This document shows positions 43,253 through 56,107 of a DNA stretch of 64,000 nt, piece after piece (positions within the stretch are counted from its first letter, which is position 1; each line of letters starts with the position of its first letter). Under the pieces are notes generated by a model that did no database searches, was not told where the DNA came from, and saw nothing but the letters and a program-made list of their open reading frames with translations. The translations under genes and the position numbers were made by a program. Source of the stretch: Paenibacillus silvestris (GTDB taxonomy: Bacteria > Bacillota > Bacilli > Paenibacillales > NBRC-103111); NCBI RefSeq assembly GCF_009882985.1, contig NZ_WTUZ01000012.1, positions 1 through 64,000 of the forward strand. The letters are read 5' to 3'.

Positions 43253-43738
43253 TTGCATATTGAATGGTCCACATTTTGGATTCAACTTATCGCGTTCTTA
43301 ATTTTATATTTGTTGCTTTCTAAATTTGCGTTCGGTCCTCTATTCGGAATGATGGAGAAACGCAGACAATTAGTTAAAGATCAAATTCAAACAGCTGAAG
43401 CGAGCCGCAAGCAAGCTGATCAACTGTTAGAGGAACAAAAACAAGCACTACAACAAATGCGTAAGGAAGCTTACGATATCATCGAACAAGCGAAACAAAC
43501 AGGTTCTAAACAGGCTGATGATATTGTTCGTGCAGCTGGAGCAGAAGCATCTCGTCTGAAAGATGAAGCTTTAAAAGATATCGAGAACGAGAAGAACAAA
43601 GCGGTTGCCGCTCTTCGCAGCCAAGTTGGCGCAATGTCCGTTCTGATTGCCTCCAAAATTATTGAAAAACAAATCGACGAAAAGTCACAAGAGCAATTGG
43701 TTGAGCATTACCTCAAAGAGGTAGGAGGCAACGTATGA
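43253..43738 (+). CDS. atpF: F1Fo ATP synthase subunit b
   Basis: 161 residues. One N-terminal helix in the membrane (FWIQLIAFLILYLLLSKFAF), then a long charged coiled coil (about 35-145) forming the peripheral stalk. The start is TTG, giving the common N-terminus MHIEWSTFWIQ, behind AAGGGA. It overlaps atpH by four bases. Confidence 0.96.
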   Translation: MHIEWSTFWIQLIAFLILYLLLSKFAFGPLFGMMEKRRQLVKDQIQTAEASRKQADQLLEEQKQALQQMRKEAYDIIEQAKQTGSKQADDIVRAAGAEASRLKDEALKDIENEKNKAVAALRSQVGAMSVLIASKIIEKQIDEKSQEQLVEHYLKEVGGNV

Positions 43739-44268
43739 GTGACATCGTCGTAGCGAAGCGTTATGCCAGAGCTCTTTTTGAAGTTGCTAAAGATAAGGGA
43801 ATTATTTCCCAAGTCGAAGAAGAGTTGAAATCTGTAGCTAGTGCGATTAGGGACAATGCAGACTTGCAGAAGTTCCTGAACCATCCGAACATCGGGGACA
43901 CCGTCAAAACGGACCTGCTGAAGCAGATTTTTGAAGGCAAAGTTTCCGAACCGGTGTGGAACACGCTGCTGGTCTTGATTGATAAAAGAAGACAAGCCAT
44001 TTTGTCCGCTCTTGTGGGCGATTATGTGAAGATTGCGAATGAAGCGCTTGGACAAGCGAGTGCAAAAATTTATTCCGCTTTTACACTGACAGAAGCTCAA
44101 CAAGCAGAAATTGCATCACATTTTAGCAAAGTTACGGGAAAAACGATTCGTGTTGAAACTGTTGTTGAGCCTAAGCTGCTCGGCGGCATTCAAGTGCGCA
44201 TTGGTGACCGTTTATATGATGGAAGTTTGGCAGGCAAGCTAGACCGTTTGTCCAAAGCTTTGGTTTAA
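43735..44268 (+). CDS. atpH: F1Fo ATP synthase subunit delta
   Basis: 177 residues. Caps F1 and joins it to the b stalk. Conserved features are VAKRYARALFEVA at the start and the C-terminal GGIQVRIGDRLYDGSLAGKLDRL. Translationally coupled to atpF. Confidence 0.97.
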   Translation: MSDIVVAKRYARALFEVAKDKGIISQVEEELKSVASAIRDNADLQKFLNHPNIGDTVKTDLLKQIFEGKVSEPVWNTLLVLIDKRRQAILSALVGDYVKIANEALGQASAKIYSAFTLTEAQQAEIASHFSKVTGKTIRVETVVEPKLLGGIQVRIGDRLYDGSLAGKLDRLSKALV

Positions 44269-44295
44269 TAACAAGCACTGTAAGAATAGGGGTGA

Positions 44296-45816
<1,521 letters not shown>

Positions 45817-45825
45817 TAGTTGAAT

Positions 45826-45920
45826 GCCTGAACTTTCCTTGCGAAAGGAATCAGGCGACGTGTTATGCCTGAGATTGGGCAGCAAATAGGCTGCCTGAGA
45901 TCAGGCCTTCGAATGAAGGC
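45826..45920 (+). other. three hairpins between atpA and atpG
   Basis: GCCTGA/TCAGGC enclosing TTCCTT/AAGGAA (45826-45856); GGCAGC/GCTGCC with outer GCCTGA/TCAGGC (about 45867-45906); and GCCTTC/GAAGGC (45905-45920). No T runs follow. The gap is the longest inside the atp operon. Confidence 0.6.
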
Positions 45921-45951
45921 TTTCCAAAGCCTCAAAAGAGAGGTGACAGGT

Positions 45952-46809
45952 ATGGCAAAAGGAATGCGCGAGATTAAGCGCCAAATCAAATCGACACAAA
46001 ACACGAAGCAAATTACGCGTGCGATGGAAATGGTTTCAGCAGCGAACTTGCGTAGAGCTCAGCGAGCAGCGGAAGCAGCGCGTCCTTACTCGGATAAGCT
46101 GAAAGAAGTGGTTGCTAGCATTGCAGCAGGTTCCAAAGGTGTGAAGCATCCGATGTTGCAAACACGTGAAGTGAAGAAAACGGCTTACTTGGTTATCACT
46201 TCGGATCGTGGTTTGGCTGGAGGCTACAACGCGAACGTATTGCGGAAGGTTATGACGGAGATTCGCGAAAGACATCAATCCCCGTCGGAATATGCTATTT
46301 TTGTAATCGGACGTAAAGGTAGCAATTTCTTCAAAAAACGTAATGTTGAGATCGTTCAAGAAGTTACAGGACTTCCGGATTCTCCGAAGTTCTCGGATAT
46401 TAAATCAATTGCTGCTTCTGCTGTTGCTAATTTTGAGAAGGGTGCGTACGACCAATTGTTCTTGGTGTACAACAAATTCCAAAATGCAATCAGTCAGATA
46501 CCGACTATGATTCGCTTGCTTCCTATGGAAGACGTAAAAGGTGCTTCAACGGCTAGTTACGAGTACGAGCCGTCTGCGGAAGGCGTTCTAGAAGTACTGC
46601 TGCCTAAATATGCGGAAACGATTATTTATAGCGCAGTATTGGAAGGTAAGGCAAGTGAGTTCGGTGCAAGAATGACAGCGATGAACTCCGCAACGAAAAA
46701 TGCAACGAAGATGATCAGCAGCTACACATTAGCATACAACCGTGCACGTCAAGCTGCCATTACGCAAGAGATTGCGGAAATCGTCAGCGGCGCGAACGCG
46801 AACGCTTAA
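45952..46809 (+). CDS. atpG: F1Fo ATP synthase subunit gamma
   Basis: 285 residues. Central rotor shaft of F1. Both coiled-coil ends are visible: MREIKRQIKSTQNTKQITRA at the start and ASEFGARMTAMNSATKNA near the end. The ATG at 45952 follows AGAGAGGTG; an in-frame ATG at 45865 would add 29 residues from the hairpin region and is rejected. Confidence 0.97.
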   Translation: MAKGMREIKRQIKSTQNTKQITRAMEMVSAANLRRAQRAAEAARPYSDKLKEVVASIAAGSKGVKHPMLQTREVKKTAYLVITSDRGLAGGYNANVLRKVMTEIRERHQSPSEYAIFVIGRKGSNFFKKRNVEIVQEVTGLPDSPKFSDIKSIAASAVANFEKGAYDQLFLVYNKFQNAISQIPTMIRLLPMEDVKGASTASYEYEPSAEGVLEVLLPKYAETIIYSAVLEGKASEFGARMTAMNSATKNATKMISSYTLAYNRARQAAITQEIAEIVSGANANA

Positions 46810-46816
46810 TTGATAA

Positions 46817-48256
<1,440 letters not shown>

Positions 48257-48302
48257 GGTTACCTTTGGTAAACTGCGCGTTAGCTGAGGAAGGAGAATCC
48301 AA

Positions 48303-48707
48303 GTGAGTACATTCCTACTTGAAATTGTTACTCCTGAGCGCAAAGTGTACGCTGAACAAGTGAACATGTTGGTCGCAAAGGGTGTCGAAGGGGAGCTTGG
48401 AATTCTGCCGAACCACATTCCACTCGTGACTCCATTGAAAATTAGCACGATTACTGTGAAGAAACAGGGCTCCAAAGACGAAATCATCGCAGTGAACGGC
48501 GGATTCATGGAAGTGCGTAAGGACAAAGTGGTCATACTGGCGGAAAGCGCCGAGCTGCCAGAACAAATCGATGTGGATCGTGCGAGAGCAGCGAAAGAAC
48601 GTGCGGAGAAACGCCTTGCTGAAAACAAGCAAGATAACGTTGATTTCAAGCGTGCGGAAGCCTCTTTGCAAAGAGCATTGAACCGGATCAGCGTGTCCGG
48701 CAAATAA
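48303..48707 (+). CDS. atpC: F1Fo ATP synthase subunit epsilon
   Basis: 134 residues. N-terminal beta sandwich (VNMLVAKGVEGELGILPNHIPLVTPL) and a C-terminal helical hairpin that can inhibit ATP hydrolysis. The GTG start follows AAGGAG. Last gene of the operon. Confidence 0.97.
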   Translation: MSTFLLEIVTPERKVYAEQVNMLVAKGVEGELGILPNHIPLVTPLKISTITVKKQGSKDEIIAVNGGFMEVRKDKVVILAESAELPEQIDVDRARAAKERAEKRLAENKQDNVDFKRAEASLQRALNRISVSGK

Positions 48708-48719
48708 TAGATGTATAAC

Positions 48720-48758
48720 GAAAAAGCGGTGGAACTTCGGTTCCGTCGCTTTTTTTGT
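48720..48758 (+). terminator. atp operon terminator
   Basis: AAAAAGCGGTGGAAC pairs with GTTCCGTCGCTTTTT around a TTCG tetraloop, followed by T's. Confidence 0.92.
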
Positions 48759-48853
48759 TGCCATGGATTAATTTTGATAAATATGGAAATTATACTCACA
48801 AAGTATGTAAAAGATAGGGTTTGGAATTAGTCATCGACTCTCCAGAGCTCTTT

Positions 48854-48862
48854 TGGTATAAT
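48854..48862 (+). promoter_or_regulatory. extended -10 promoter of the nuo operon
   Basis: TGGTATAAT matches the extended -10; no strong -35 is seen. About 75 bases before nuoA. Confidence 0.55.
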
Positions 48863-48935
48863 ATTGAAGGTGATTATTACCAATTCGAATCAATGATTTG
48901 AGAAAGCAAATAAGAATGGAGGCGGTTACATTCAG

Positions 48936-49304
48936 ATGATGTATACAAATAACTATGTAATCGTAGCGATTTTTCTTGGGTTAGGTATTCTCCTCCCCGT
49001 GGTAGCGCTTACGATAGGCAAATGGTTAAGACCGAGCAAACCCGTTGTGGAGAAGTATACGACGTATGAGAGTGGGAACGAGCCCGTTGGTGAAGGGCAA
49101 ATCCGGTTTAACATTCGATATTATTTGTTTGCTTTGATGTTTGTCATCTTTGATGTAGAGACCGTGTTCCTGTATCCCTGGGCTGTTGCATTTAATCAGC
49201 TTGGACTTTTTGCTTTAGTGGAAATGTGCATTTTTGTAGCCTTGCTAGCCATAGGATTAATATACGCTTGGAAGAAGAAGGTGCTGCAATGGACTTCAGT
49301 CTAG
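48936..49304 (+). CDS. nuoA: NADH-quinone oxidoreductase subunit A
   Basis: 122 residues and three membrane helices. The conserved loop [23 protein letters not shown] and [15 protein letters not shown] are diagnostic. Two ATGs stand in tandem behind GGAGGCGG. It overlaps nuoB by 16 bases. Confidence 0.96.
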   Translation: MMYTNNYVIVAIFLGLGILLPVVALTIGKWLRPSKPVVEKYTTYESGNEPVGEGQIRFNIRYYLFALMFVIFDVETVFLYPWAVAFNQLGLFALVEMCIFVALLAIGLIYAWKKKVLQWTSV

Positions 49305-49807
49305 AGTCGATCTCCCCAGAAGAACGCGAAGAGTTAAACCGCAATGTATTTATGACGACACTGGAGCAGGTGAAAGCTTGGGCTCGCAGTAATTCACTTT
49401 GGCCTTTAACGTTTGGTCTTGCTTGCTGCGCCATTGAAATGATGGGTACAGGCGGATCGCATTATGATTTGGACCGTTTTGGAGTCATCTTCCGTACGTC
49501 CCCTAGGCAATCCGATGTGATGATTGTAGCAGGGACAGTTACGAAGAAAATGGCTCCTTTGCTGCGCCGTCTTTATGAGCAGATGCCTGAGCCGAAATGG
49601 GTCATCGCGATGGGCTCCTGCGCAACTGCGGGTGGTCCGTATGTGAAATCTTACTCCGTTGTCAAAGGTGTCGACCAGATCGTTCCGGTGGATGTCTATA
49701 TACCGGGTTGTCCGCCGAACCCGGCAGCACTCATCTATGGAATCAACAAGCTTCAGGAGAAGATTCGCTATGAAGCGAAGACGGGTAAGCAGGTGATTAA
49801 TCGATGA
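49289..49807 (+). CDS. nuoB: NADH-quinone oxidoreductase subunit B
   Basis: 172 residues. Carries the terminal N2 iron-sulfur cluster that hands electrons to quinone. Cluster cysteines are in [20 protein letters not shown] and YIPGCPPNP. The ATG at 49289 is chosen for GAAGGTG ahead and the family N-terminus; a longer reading from 49226 lies in nuoA. Confidence 0.97.
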   Translation: MDFSLESISPEEREELNRNVFMTTLEQVKAWARSNSLWPLTFGLACCAIEMMGTGGSHYDLDRFGVIFRTSPRQSDVMIVAGTVTKKMAPLLRRLYEQMPEPKWVIAMGSCATAGGPYVKSYSVVKGVDQIVPVDVYIPGCPPNPAALIYGINKLQEKIRYEAKTGKQVINR

Positions 49808-50733
49808 GTGAGGATAAGAAGCCGGAGGAGAAGGTCGAGTTCGACAAGGCAGCCTCTGCGGAAGAGAGCAAGGCTGAAGAGACCAAGGCTGAAGAGAGCA
49901 AAGCAGAAGAGAGCAAAGTAGAAGCGAATTCAGCGCAGACGGCGTCTGCATCTGAGGAGAAGCCCGCTAGCGCAGCACCGGCGGCCCCCGCGGCGGAGAA
50001 GCCTGCCGAGGAGAAGACCGCCGAAGAGAAGGCAGCGGAGCGCGCCGCGGCGAGAGCCGCCCGCCTCGCGGCGAAGGCGGCTGCCGCTGAGCCGACGGGC
50101 GAGCCCGCGTCGGCAGCAACACCATCCCCTGAAGCTGCAGGGGATGACGAGAAGGCGGCCAAAGCGCAGGCCGCCGCAGAAGCCCGCGCAGCGCGAGCTA
50201 GCGCGCGCGGAGCGAAGACCGATGCGGCGGATCCAGCCGCGCCGAAAGAGCCTTCACCGAACCAGCCGCTGCTAGACCGGCTGGTTGCGATCTTAAAAGA
50301 GGGCGTAGGCGAAGACGCCGTCGTCGATCAATTCATCAACGAAAGGGACGGGCACCGTCCTTACGTTATCATTCACAGCTCCCGCTGGCCGGAGGCTGCG
50401 GTGACGCTGCGGGATCACGAAGAGCTGCGCTGCGACTACTTGCGCAATCTCTCCGGTGTGGACCAAGAGACGCATCTGGAGGTAGCGTATCATTTGCTTT
50501 CCCTCACTCACAAGCGTGAGTATTGTGTGAAGGTGAAAACAGACCGGGATCAGCCGAGCATCCCATCCGTTGCTCTTGTGTGGCCAACCGCCAACTGGAA
50601 CGAGCGGGAAGTGTATGACCTGCTGGGAATTGATTTCCCCGGGCATCCCAACCTAGTAAGAATTATGATGCCTGACGATTGGGTCGGCCATCCACTGCGC
50701 AAAGATTACGAACCGCATGACCCGGAGGTGTAG
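49804..50733 (+). CDS. nuoC: NADH-quinone oxidoreductase subunit C with long low-complexity N-terminus
   Basis: 309 residues. The true 30-kDa-subunit domain occupies about 155-309 (NATIVE signatures: [53 protein letters not shown]). The first 150 residues are almost only Ala, Glu, Lys, Arg, Pro and Ser, beginning with four AEESK-like 5-residue repeats and continuing into an Ala/Arg-rich, GC-rich stretch. Such an extension is presumably disordered and cytoplasmic. It overlaps nuoB by four bases. Confidence 0.94.
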   Translation: MSEDKKPEEKVEFDKAASAEESKAEETKAEESKAEESKVEANSAQTASASEEKPASAAPAAPAAEKPAEEKTAEEKAAERAAARAARLAAKAAAAEPTGEPASAATPSPEAAGDDEKAAKAQAAAEARAARASARGAKTDAADPAAPKEPSPNQPLLDRLVAILKEGVGEDAVVDQFINERDGHRPYVIIHSSRWPEAAVTLRDHEELRCDYLRNLSGVDQETHLEVAYHLLSLTHKREYCVKVKTDRDQPSIPSVALVWPTANWNEREVYDLLGIDFPGHPNLVRIMMPDDWVGHPLRKDYEPHDPEV

Positions 50734-50736
50734 CAT

Positions 50737-51837
50737 TTGTTACGGACAGAAGAGCTCCTGCTAAACGTTGGTCCTCAGCATCCTAGTACGCATGGCGTTT
50801 TCCGCGTGATTGTGAAGCTGGATGGAGAAGTCATCAAAGAAGCTATACCCGTTATGGGCTATCTACATAGAGGCACAGAGAAGCTAGCTGAGAATCTGAG
50901 TTACACGCAAATTATTCCTTATACAGACCGTATGGATTACGTCTCTGCTATGACAACGAACTATGTTCTTGTCCATGCCGTTGAGAAAATGATGGGACTG
51001 GAAGTCCCGGAACGTGCCGAATTTCTTCGTTTGATCGTGATGGAACTTCAGCGGGTTGCCTCCCATATGGTGTGGTGGGGAACGTATTTGCTGGATATCG
51101 GAGCCATGAGTCCGTTCTTATTCGCTTTCCGCGATCGGGAAATTATCATTGATCTGTTTAATGAGCTTTGCGGAGCCCGTTTGACTTACAACTACATGCG
51201 TGTAGGCGGGGTGAAATGGGACGCTCCAGACGGTTGGATCGATAAAGTTAAGAAATTTATCCCGTATATGTACGGCAAATTAGAAGAATATCATACCCTT
51301 GTATCCGGAAATGAGATTTTCCTTTCCAGGATTAAGGGAGTAGGTAAATATGACGCTGACACAGCCATTGCGTATGGGCTTAGCGGCGCTAACTTGCGAT
51401 GTACGGGTGTTGACTGGGATATCCGCAAAACGCAGCCGTACAGTCTATACAATCGCTTTCAATTCGATGTGCCTGTACGAAGCGGCGGCGATTGTTATGA
51501 TCGCTATCTAGTACGTATGGAAGAAATAAAGCAGTCCCTGCGTATTTTAGAGCAAGCTGTGGCACAGTTCCCTGAACAAGGCGAGACTATGGGCAAAGTG
51601 CCTAGGGTTATTCGCCCTCCAGAAGGAGAAGTGTATGCGGCTATTGAGTCTCCTCGTGGAGAGATTGGCTGCTATATTATTTCCCGAGGCAAGCAAGAGC
51701 CATTCCGCTTGAAATTCCGCAGGCCATCTTTCGTTAATCTGCAAATTTTGCCCAAACTCCTGGTCGGTGAATCGATGACCAACCTGATTACGATACTGGG
51801 CGGCATCGATATTGTCGTTGGGGAGGTGGATGCCTAA
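50737..51837 (+). CDS. nuoD: NADH-quinone oxidoreductase subunit D
   Basis: 366 residues. Forms the quinone-binding site with NuoB. Family stretches are NVGPQHPSTHGVFR, HRGTEKLAE, DRMDYVSAM and the C-terminal ILGGIDIVVGEVD. The TTG start follows GGAGGTG. The stop overlaps nuoH (TAATG). Confidence 0.98.
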   Translation: MLRTEELLLNVGPQHPSTHGVFRVIVKLDGEVIKEAIPVMGYLHRGTEKLAENLSYTQIIPYTDRMDYVSAMTTNYVLVHAVEKMMGLEVPERAEFLRLIVMELQRVASHMVWWGTYLLDIGAMSPFLFAFRDREIIIDLFNELCGARLTYNYMRVGGVKWDAPDGWIDKVKKFIPYMYGKLEEYHTLVSGNEIFLSRIKGVGKYDADTAIAYGLSGANLRCTGVDWDIRKTQPYSLYNRFQFDVPVRSGGDCYDRYLVRMEEIKQSLRILEQAVAQFPEQGETMGKVPRVIRPPEGEVYAAIESPRGEIGCYIISRGKQEPFRLKFRRPSFVNLQILPKLLVGESMTNLITILGGIDIVVGEVDA

Positions 51838-52841
51838 TGGTAAATCTGCTGGAAGAGAGTCTAACATGGACGAACTTCTTTGTATTCCTTTTCTGGGGCA
51901 TCGTTATGCTGCTGTTGGTCCTTGGCTTCGTTACTTATGCGATCTACTTTGAGCGGAAGGTCATTGGCTGGATGCAGCTGCGAATTGGACCGAACCGGAC
52001 GGGGCCGTTTGGGCTTCTGCAGAGTGTCGCGGACGTGTTTAAACTGCTTATTAAAGAGGATACCATTCCCAAAAAGGCGGAGCGCGAGCTGTTTATTCTA
52101 GCGCCTGTCATTACGTTCATTCCTTCGTTTACGATTATTGCGGCTATTCCTTTTTCGGATCGGATGTTTAATGCGAATTTGAATGCGGGTCTGCTTTATT
52201 ACGTTGCCCTTACGGGGATTTCTACGATTGGGATTATTCTTGGGGGCTGGGCATCAAACAACAAATATGCCCTGCTAGGCGGTATGCGTTCAGCAGCGCA
52301 AATGATCAGTTATGAGGTTCCGCTAGTTATCTCCGTTATTGGTGTCATTATGATGACCGGCAGTTTGAATCTGCACACCATCGTTGACCACCAAGCCGGA
52401 GGCTTCTGGCATTGGAATTTCATTCCCCAGATTCTAGGTTTTATCATCTTCGCAATTGCCGGTGTTTCGGAGCTTAACCGGACGCCCTTCGACTTGCCGG
52501 AAGCAGAGTCCGAGCTTGTTGCGGGCTACCACGTGGAATATAGCGGCTTCCGCTTTGCATTTTTCATGCTGTCGGAGTACGTCTATGTGTTTATTATTGC
52601 TTCACTCACTAGCCTGATTTTCTTAGGCGGATGGCATTCACCTTTCCCTTTCCTTGATTTTATTCCGGGGATCCTATGGTTCCTGCTGAAATTCTCCCTC
52701 GTTGTGTTTGTCTTGTTCTGGCTGCGGGCGACGTTGCCTCGTGTACGGATTGATCAGCTCATGGGATTCGGCTGGAAAGTGCTGCTGCCCTTGGCGTTAG
52801 TCAATATGCTGGTGACGGCGATCATTATGACGATCTTTTAA
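51837..52841 (+). CDS. nuoH: NADH-quinone oxidoreductase subunit H
   Basis: 334 residues with about eight helices. Joins the hydrophilic arm to the membrane arm. Signatures are ERKVIGWMQLRIGPNRTGPFG and NRTPFDLPEAESELVAGYHVEYSG. Confidence 0.98.
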   Translation: MVNLLEESLTWTNFFVFLFWGIVMLLLVLGFVTYAIYFERKVIGWMQLRIGPNRTGPFGLLQSVADVFKLLIKEDTIPKKAERELFILAPVITFIPSFTIIAAIPFSDRMFNANLNAGLLYYVALTGISTIGIILGGWASNNKYALLGGMRSAAQMISYEVPLVISVIGVIMMTGSLNLHTIVDHQAGGFWHWNFIPQILGFIIFAIAGVSELNRTPFDLPEAESELVAGYHVEYSGFRFAFFMLSEYVYVFIIASLTSLIFLGGWHSPFPFLDFIPGILWFLLKFSLVVFVLFWLRATLPRVRIDQLMGFGWKVLLPLALVNMLVTAIIMTIF

Positions 52842-52891
52842 CAAAGCCTACGATGCAAGTTTCCTAAGCAAAACTCTAAGGAGTGAAACGA

Positions 52892-53344
52892 ATGAAGGGC
52901 ATAATTAAAGGCTTAGGCGTAACGTTGAAAAGCATGACACAGAAAAAAATCACGTACGCATACCCTGAGGTCCCGATAAAAATGCCGGATCGTTTTCGCG
53001 GTATTCAACATTTTGACCCAGAGAAATGCATCGTGTGCAATCAATGTGCGCGTATTTGCCCAACCGAGTGTATTACACTGACGGGGAAAGCGAACCCAGA
53101 CCCTGAGAAAAAGGGTAAGGTTATCGATACGTACGATATCAACTTCGAAATTTGTATCTTGTGCGACCTTTGCACAGAGGTGTGTCCGACGGAAGCGATC
53201 GTGATGACGAATAATTTCGAGCTAAGTTCATATAGTCGCGATGACCTTTTCAAAAATTTGGAATGGTTAAATGAAAACAACCAAAACATTCGCCAGGAGA
53301 ACAACTCGGCCATGCCAAAAGGGGGGGCCAAGAAAGATGTTTAA
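52892..53344 (+). CDS. nuoI: NADH-quinone oxidoreductase subunit I
   Basis: 150 residues. Two 4Fe-4S motifs, CIVCNQCARICP and CILCDLCTEVCP, relay electrons towards NuoB. The ATG at 52892 lies 9 bases after AAGGAG; the GTG at 52883 directly abuts that site and is unlikely. It overlaps nuoJ by eight bases. Confidence 0.97.
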   Translation: MKGIIKGLGVTLKSMTQKKITYAYPEVPIKMPDRFRGIQHFDPEKCIVCNQCARICPTECITLTGKANPDPEKKGKVIDTYDINFEICILCDLCTEVCPTEAIVMTNNFELSSYSRDDLFKNLEWLNENNQNIRQENNSAMPKGGAKKDV

Positions 53345-53867
53345 CGGAATTGGTGATTTCCTCTCCAGTGGATCAAGCTGGGCATTCTTCATTTTTGCCC
53401 TTCTTGCCATCGGCGGAGCGATCTTTATGATTTCTTTTACCAAAGTTGTTCATATGGTCATTGCCGTTGCGCTTACGTTCATTAGCTTGGCGGGGCTATA
53501 TATTATCCTTGAGGCTGAGTTTGTAGCTTTCGTACAGGTGTTGATCTATGCAGGGGCTATCTCCATCCTCATGATTTTCGGCATTATGATGACGAAGCAC
53601 AGACAAGGGGAAGAGGAAGAGCCGAGGCGTCCTTGGCTCGAAGGTTTGGCGATTGTTGGCGCTTTAGGCTTGTTCGGAGTGTTATTTTATGCGATTCAAA
53701 AAACGACTTTCGTCTCACAAGGCGCTCTAGATGCCGGCAAAGACAATACATTAGAAATCGGTAAGCTGCTGTATAACCAGTATGTAATTCCGTTCGAAAT
53801 CATGTCTGTACTGCTGACGGTAGCTTTCATCGGTGCCATTGTCGTCGCGAAGAGAGAGGAGGATTAG
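53337..53867 (+). CDS. nuoJ: NADH-quinone oxidoreductase subunit J
   Basis: 176 residues with five helices; [27 protein letters not shown] is diagnostic. The ATG at 53337 is chosen, since the longer reading lies within nuoI. Confidence 0.96.
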   Translation: MFNGIGDFLSSGSSWAFFIFALLAIGGAIFMISFTKVVHMVIAVALTFISLAGLYIILEAEFVAFVQVLIYAGAISILMIFGIMMTKHRQGEEEEPRRPWLEGLAIVGALGLFGVLFYAIQKTTFVSQGALDAGKDNTLEIGKLLYNQYVIPFEIMSVLLTVAFIGAIVVAKREED

Positions 53868-53869
53868 CT

Positions 53870-54181
53870 ATGGGTAATATCATTACTCCCTATCTCACGT
53901 TGGCAGCAATCCTGTTCTGTATCGGTCTGTACGGCGCTTTGACGAAGAAAAATGGGGTCATCGTGCTATTGTCTATCGAGCTCATGCTCAATGCGGTGAA
54001 CTTAAATTTGATCGCGTTCTCCAAGCTTGGGGATCATCCAGCGCTGACAGGTCAAATATTCTCGCTCTTCAACATTACAATTGCAGCTGCAGAAGCAGCT
54101 GTCGGAATAGCGATTCTTATTACAATTTACCGAAATAAAGGGACAGTAGATGTAACGGATTTGGATTCTATGAAGCGCTAG
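53870..54181 (+). CDS. nuoK: NADH-quinone oxidoreductase subunit K
   Basis: 103 residues and three helices. It has the proton-channel glutamates in [13 protein letters not shown] and [22 protein letters not shown] precedes it. Two bases separate it from nuoJ. Confidence 0.97.
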   Translation: MGNIITPYLTLAAILFCIGLYGALTKKNGVIVLLSIELMLNAVNLNLIAFSKLGDHPALTGQIFSLFNITIAAAEAAVGIAILITIYRNKGTVDVTDLDSMKR

Positions 54182-54196
54182 GAGGCTAACAAGGAT

Positions 54197-56107
54197 ATGG
54201 TATCGGACTATTCACAGTACGCCTGGCTCATTCCGTTGTTTCCGTTGATTGCTTTTCTAGCGCTTACGGCTATGGGACGTCAATTAAAGGACTTGGGCAT
54301 TTATATCAGTATTTTTGCGATGTTCGCCTCGTTTATTGTCGCTGTACTGATATTTGTTGAACGCATCGGCGGCAAAGTTGAGGATTATACATGGGATAAG
54401 CTGAATTGGCTGCAGGTAGGCGATTTCACCTTGAATATGGGGTTTGAGGTCAACAATCTGAATGCCTTAATGCTGGTTATCGTCACGTTGGTCTCTCTCC
54501 TCGTTACGATTTACTCAAGAGGATATATGAAAGGCGACGAGCGAATCCATGTGTTCTTTGGTTATATCGCTTTGTTCTCTTTCTCCATGTTAGGCTTAGT
54601 TATTTCGGAAAACATGTTAGAACTCTACATTTTCTGGGAGCTTGTTGGGGTTTGTTCCTTCCTGCTCGTAGGTTTCTGGTACCACAAGCCAGAGGCGAAG
54701 GCTGCTGCGAAAAAGGCATTCATCGTTACCCGTATCGGGGACGTGGGTCTGTTCCTTGGCATCCTGCTGCTGTTCTGGTACATGCCAGGTCATGCGCTTG
54801 ATTTTACATCTATACATAATGCCTTTACTACGGGCAAAATCGATCCGACAATCGTTACTTGGATTGCTGTTCTGATCTTCATCGGGGCAATGGGGAAATC
54901 AGGCCAGTTCCCGCTGCATACCTGGTTGCCAGAAGCGATGGAAGGTCCGACGCCAATTAGTGCGTTGATCCACGCAGCAACAATGGTTGCCGCAGGGGTG
55001 TACTTAGTTGCGCGTACGTTTGATATTTTCCATGCTTCGCCGGATGCCTTAATGGTTGTTGCTTATGTGGGGGGCTTTACGGCTATCTTTGCGGCAACGA
55101 TTGGGATCGCGCAGAATGATATCAAACGGATTCTCGCCTATTCGACTGTCAGTCAACTCGGCTACATGATGATGGCACTGGGCATTGGCGTTTCGTATAC
55201 GTCCGGGATGTTCCATTTGTTCACACATGCGTTCTTCAAAGCATTGCTCTTCTTAGGCGCAGGCAGCGTGATTCACGCCGTGCATACGCAGGATATTAAT
55301 GAAATGGGCGGCTTATCCCGCAAAATGAAAATAACGACGTGGACATTCGCAATTGGCACATTGGCTCTCTCAGGGATTTTTCCTTTCGCAGGGTTCTGGT
55401 CGAAGGATATGATTCTGACAGAAGCGTACGAGCATAACCAGCTGTTGTTCTGGGTTGGTGTGATTGCGGCTTTCTTCACAGCCTTCTATATGTCCCGACT
55501 CTTCTTCCTCGTTTTCCTAGGTTCGCCTAGAGGGAAGGCGCAAGGGGCGCAAGGGCATGACAATCACGCTCATGAGCCGCATGAGTCGCCGTCCACGATG
55601 ACGATACCGCTTATCATCCTGGCTGTACTTGCTGTGGTTGCGGGTTTTGTGAATACGCCGTTCAACGAGTGGCTCGGCCACTGGTTAACGGGTCAAGAAC
55701 ACGACGAGAAAGCCAACTGGATCGTTATTATTTTATCCACACTCGCAGGGCTGCTTGGTATTGGTCTAGGCTACTTGATCTACTTGAAACGTACGATTCC
55801 ACGAGATGTCATCTCTAGTAAACTGCCATGGTTGTATACGCTGCTCAACCGTAAATATTTTGTAGATGAAATCTACGACGGCATTATCGTCAAACCACTG
55901 CGCGGTCTGGGATGGATTCTTGAACTGATTGATGTGTACATCATTGATGGTATCGTGCGTTTGGTCGCCTTTACTGTCGTCAGCCTTGGCCGTTTGGGCT
56001 CCCGTCTTCAAAATGGTCAGATGCAGACCTACGGTGTCATCATGATTCTAGGGATGCTGATCTTGGCGCTCGCCATCGCAGGAAGGAGGTTCATCCATGC
56101 CGGCTAA
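54197..56107 (+). CDS. nuoL: NADH-quinone oxidoreductase subunit L
   Basis: 636 residues. Antiporter-like proton pump with 14-16 helices: ENMLELYIFWELVGVCSFLLVGFWY, MGKSGQFPLHTWLPEAMEGPTP and RILAYSTVSQLGYMM. The C-terminal lateral helix region is present. A His-rich loop (HDNHAHEPHESP) interrupts the late part. It overlaps nuoM by 11 bases. Confidence 0.98.
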   Translation: MVSDYSQYAWLIPLFPLIAFLALTAMGRQLKDLGIYISIFAMFASFIVAVLIFVERIGGKVEDYTWDKLNWLQVGDFTLNMGFEVNNLNALMLVIVTLVSLLVTIYSRGYMKGDERIHVFFGYIALFSFSMLGLVISENMLELYIFWELVGVCSFLLVGFWYHKPEAKAAAKKAFIVTRIGDVGLFLGILLLFWYMPGHALDFTSIHNAFTTGKIDPTIVTWIAVLIFIGAMGKSGQFPLHTWLPEAMEGPTPISALIHAATMVAAGVYLVARTFDIFHASPDALMVVAYVGGFTAIFAATIGIAQNDIKRILAYSTVSQLGYMMMALGIGVSYTSGMFHLFTHAFFKALLFLGAGSVIHAVHTQDINEMGGLSRKMKITTWTFAIGTLALSGIFPFAGFWSKDMILTEAYEHNQLLFWVGVIAAFFTAFYMSRLFFLVFLGSPRGKAQGAQGHDNHAHEPHESPSTMTIPLIILAVLAVVAGFVNTPFNEWLGHWLTGQEHDEKANWIVIILSTLAGLLGIGLGYLIYLKRTIPRDVISSKLPWLYTLLNRKYFVDEIYDGIIVKPLRGLGWILELIDVYIIDGIVRLVAFTVVSLGRLGSRLQNGQMQTYGVIMILGMLILALAIAGRRFIHAG

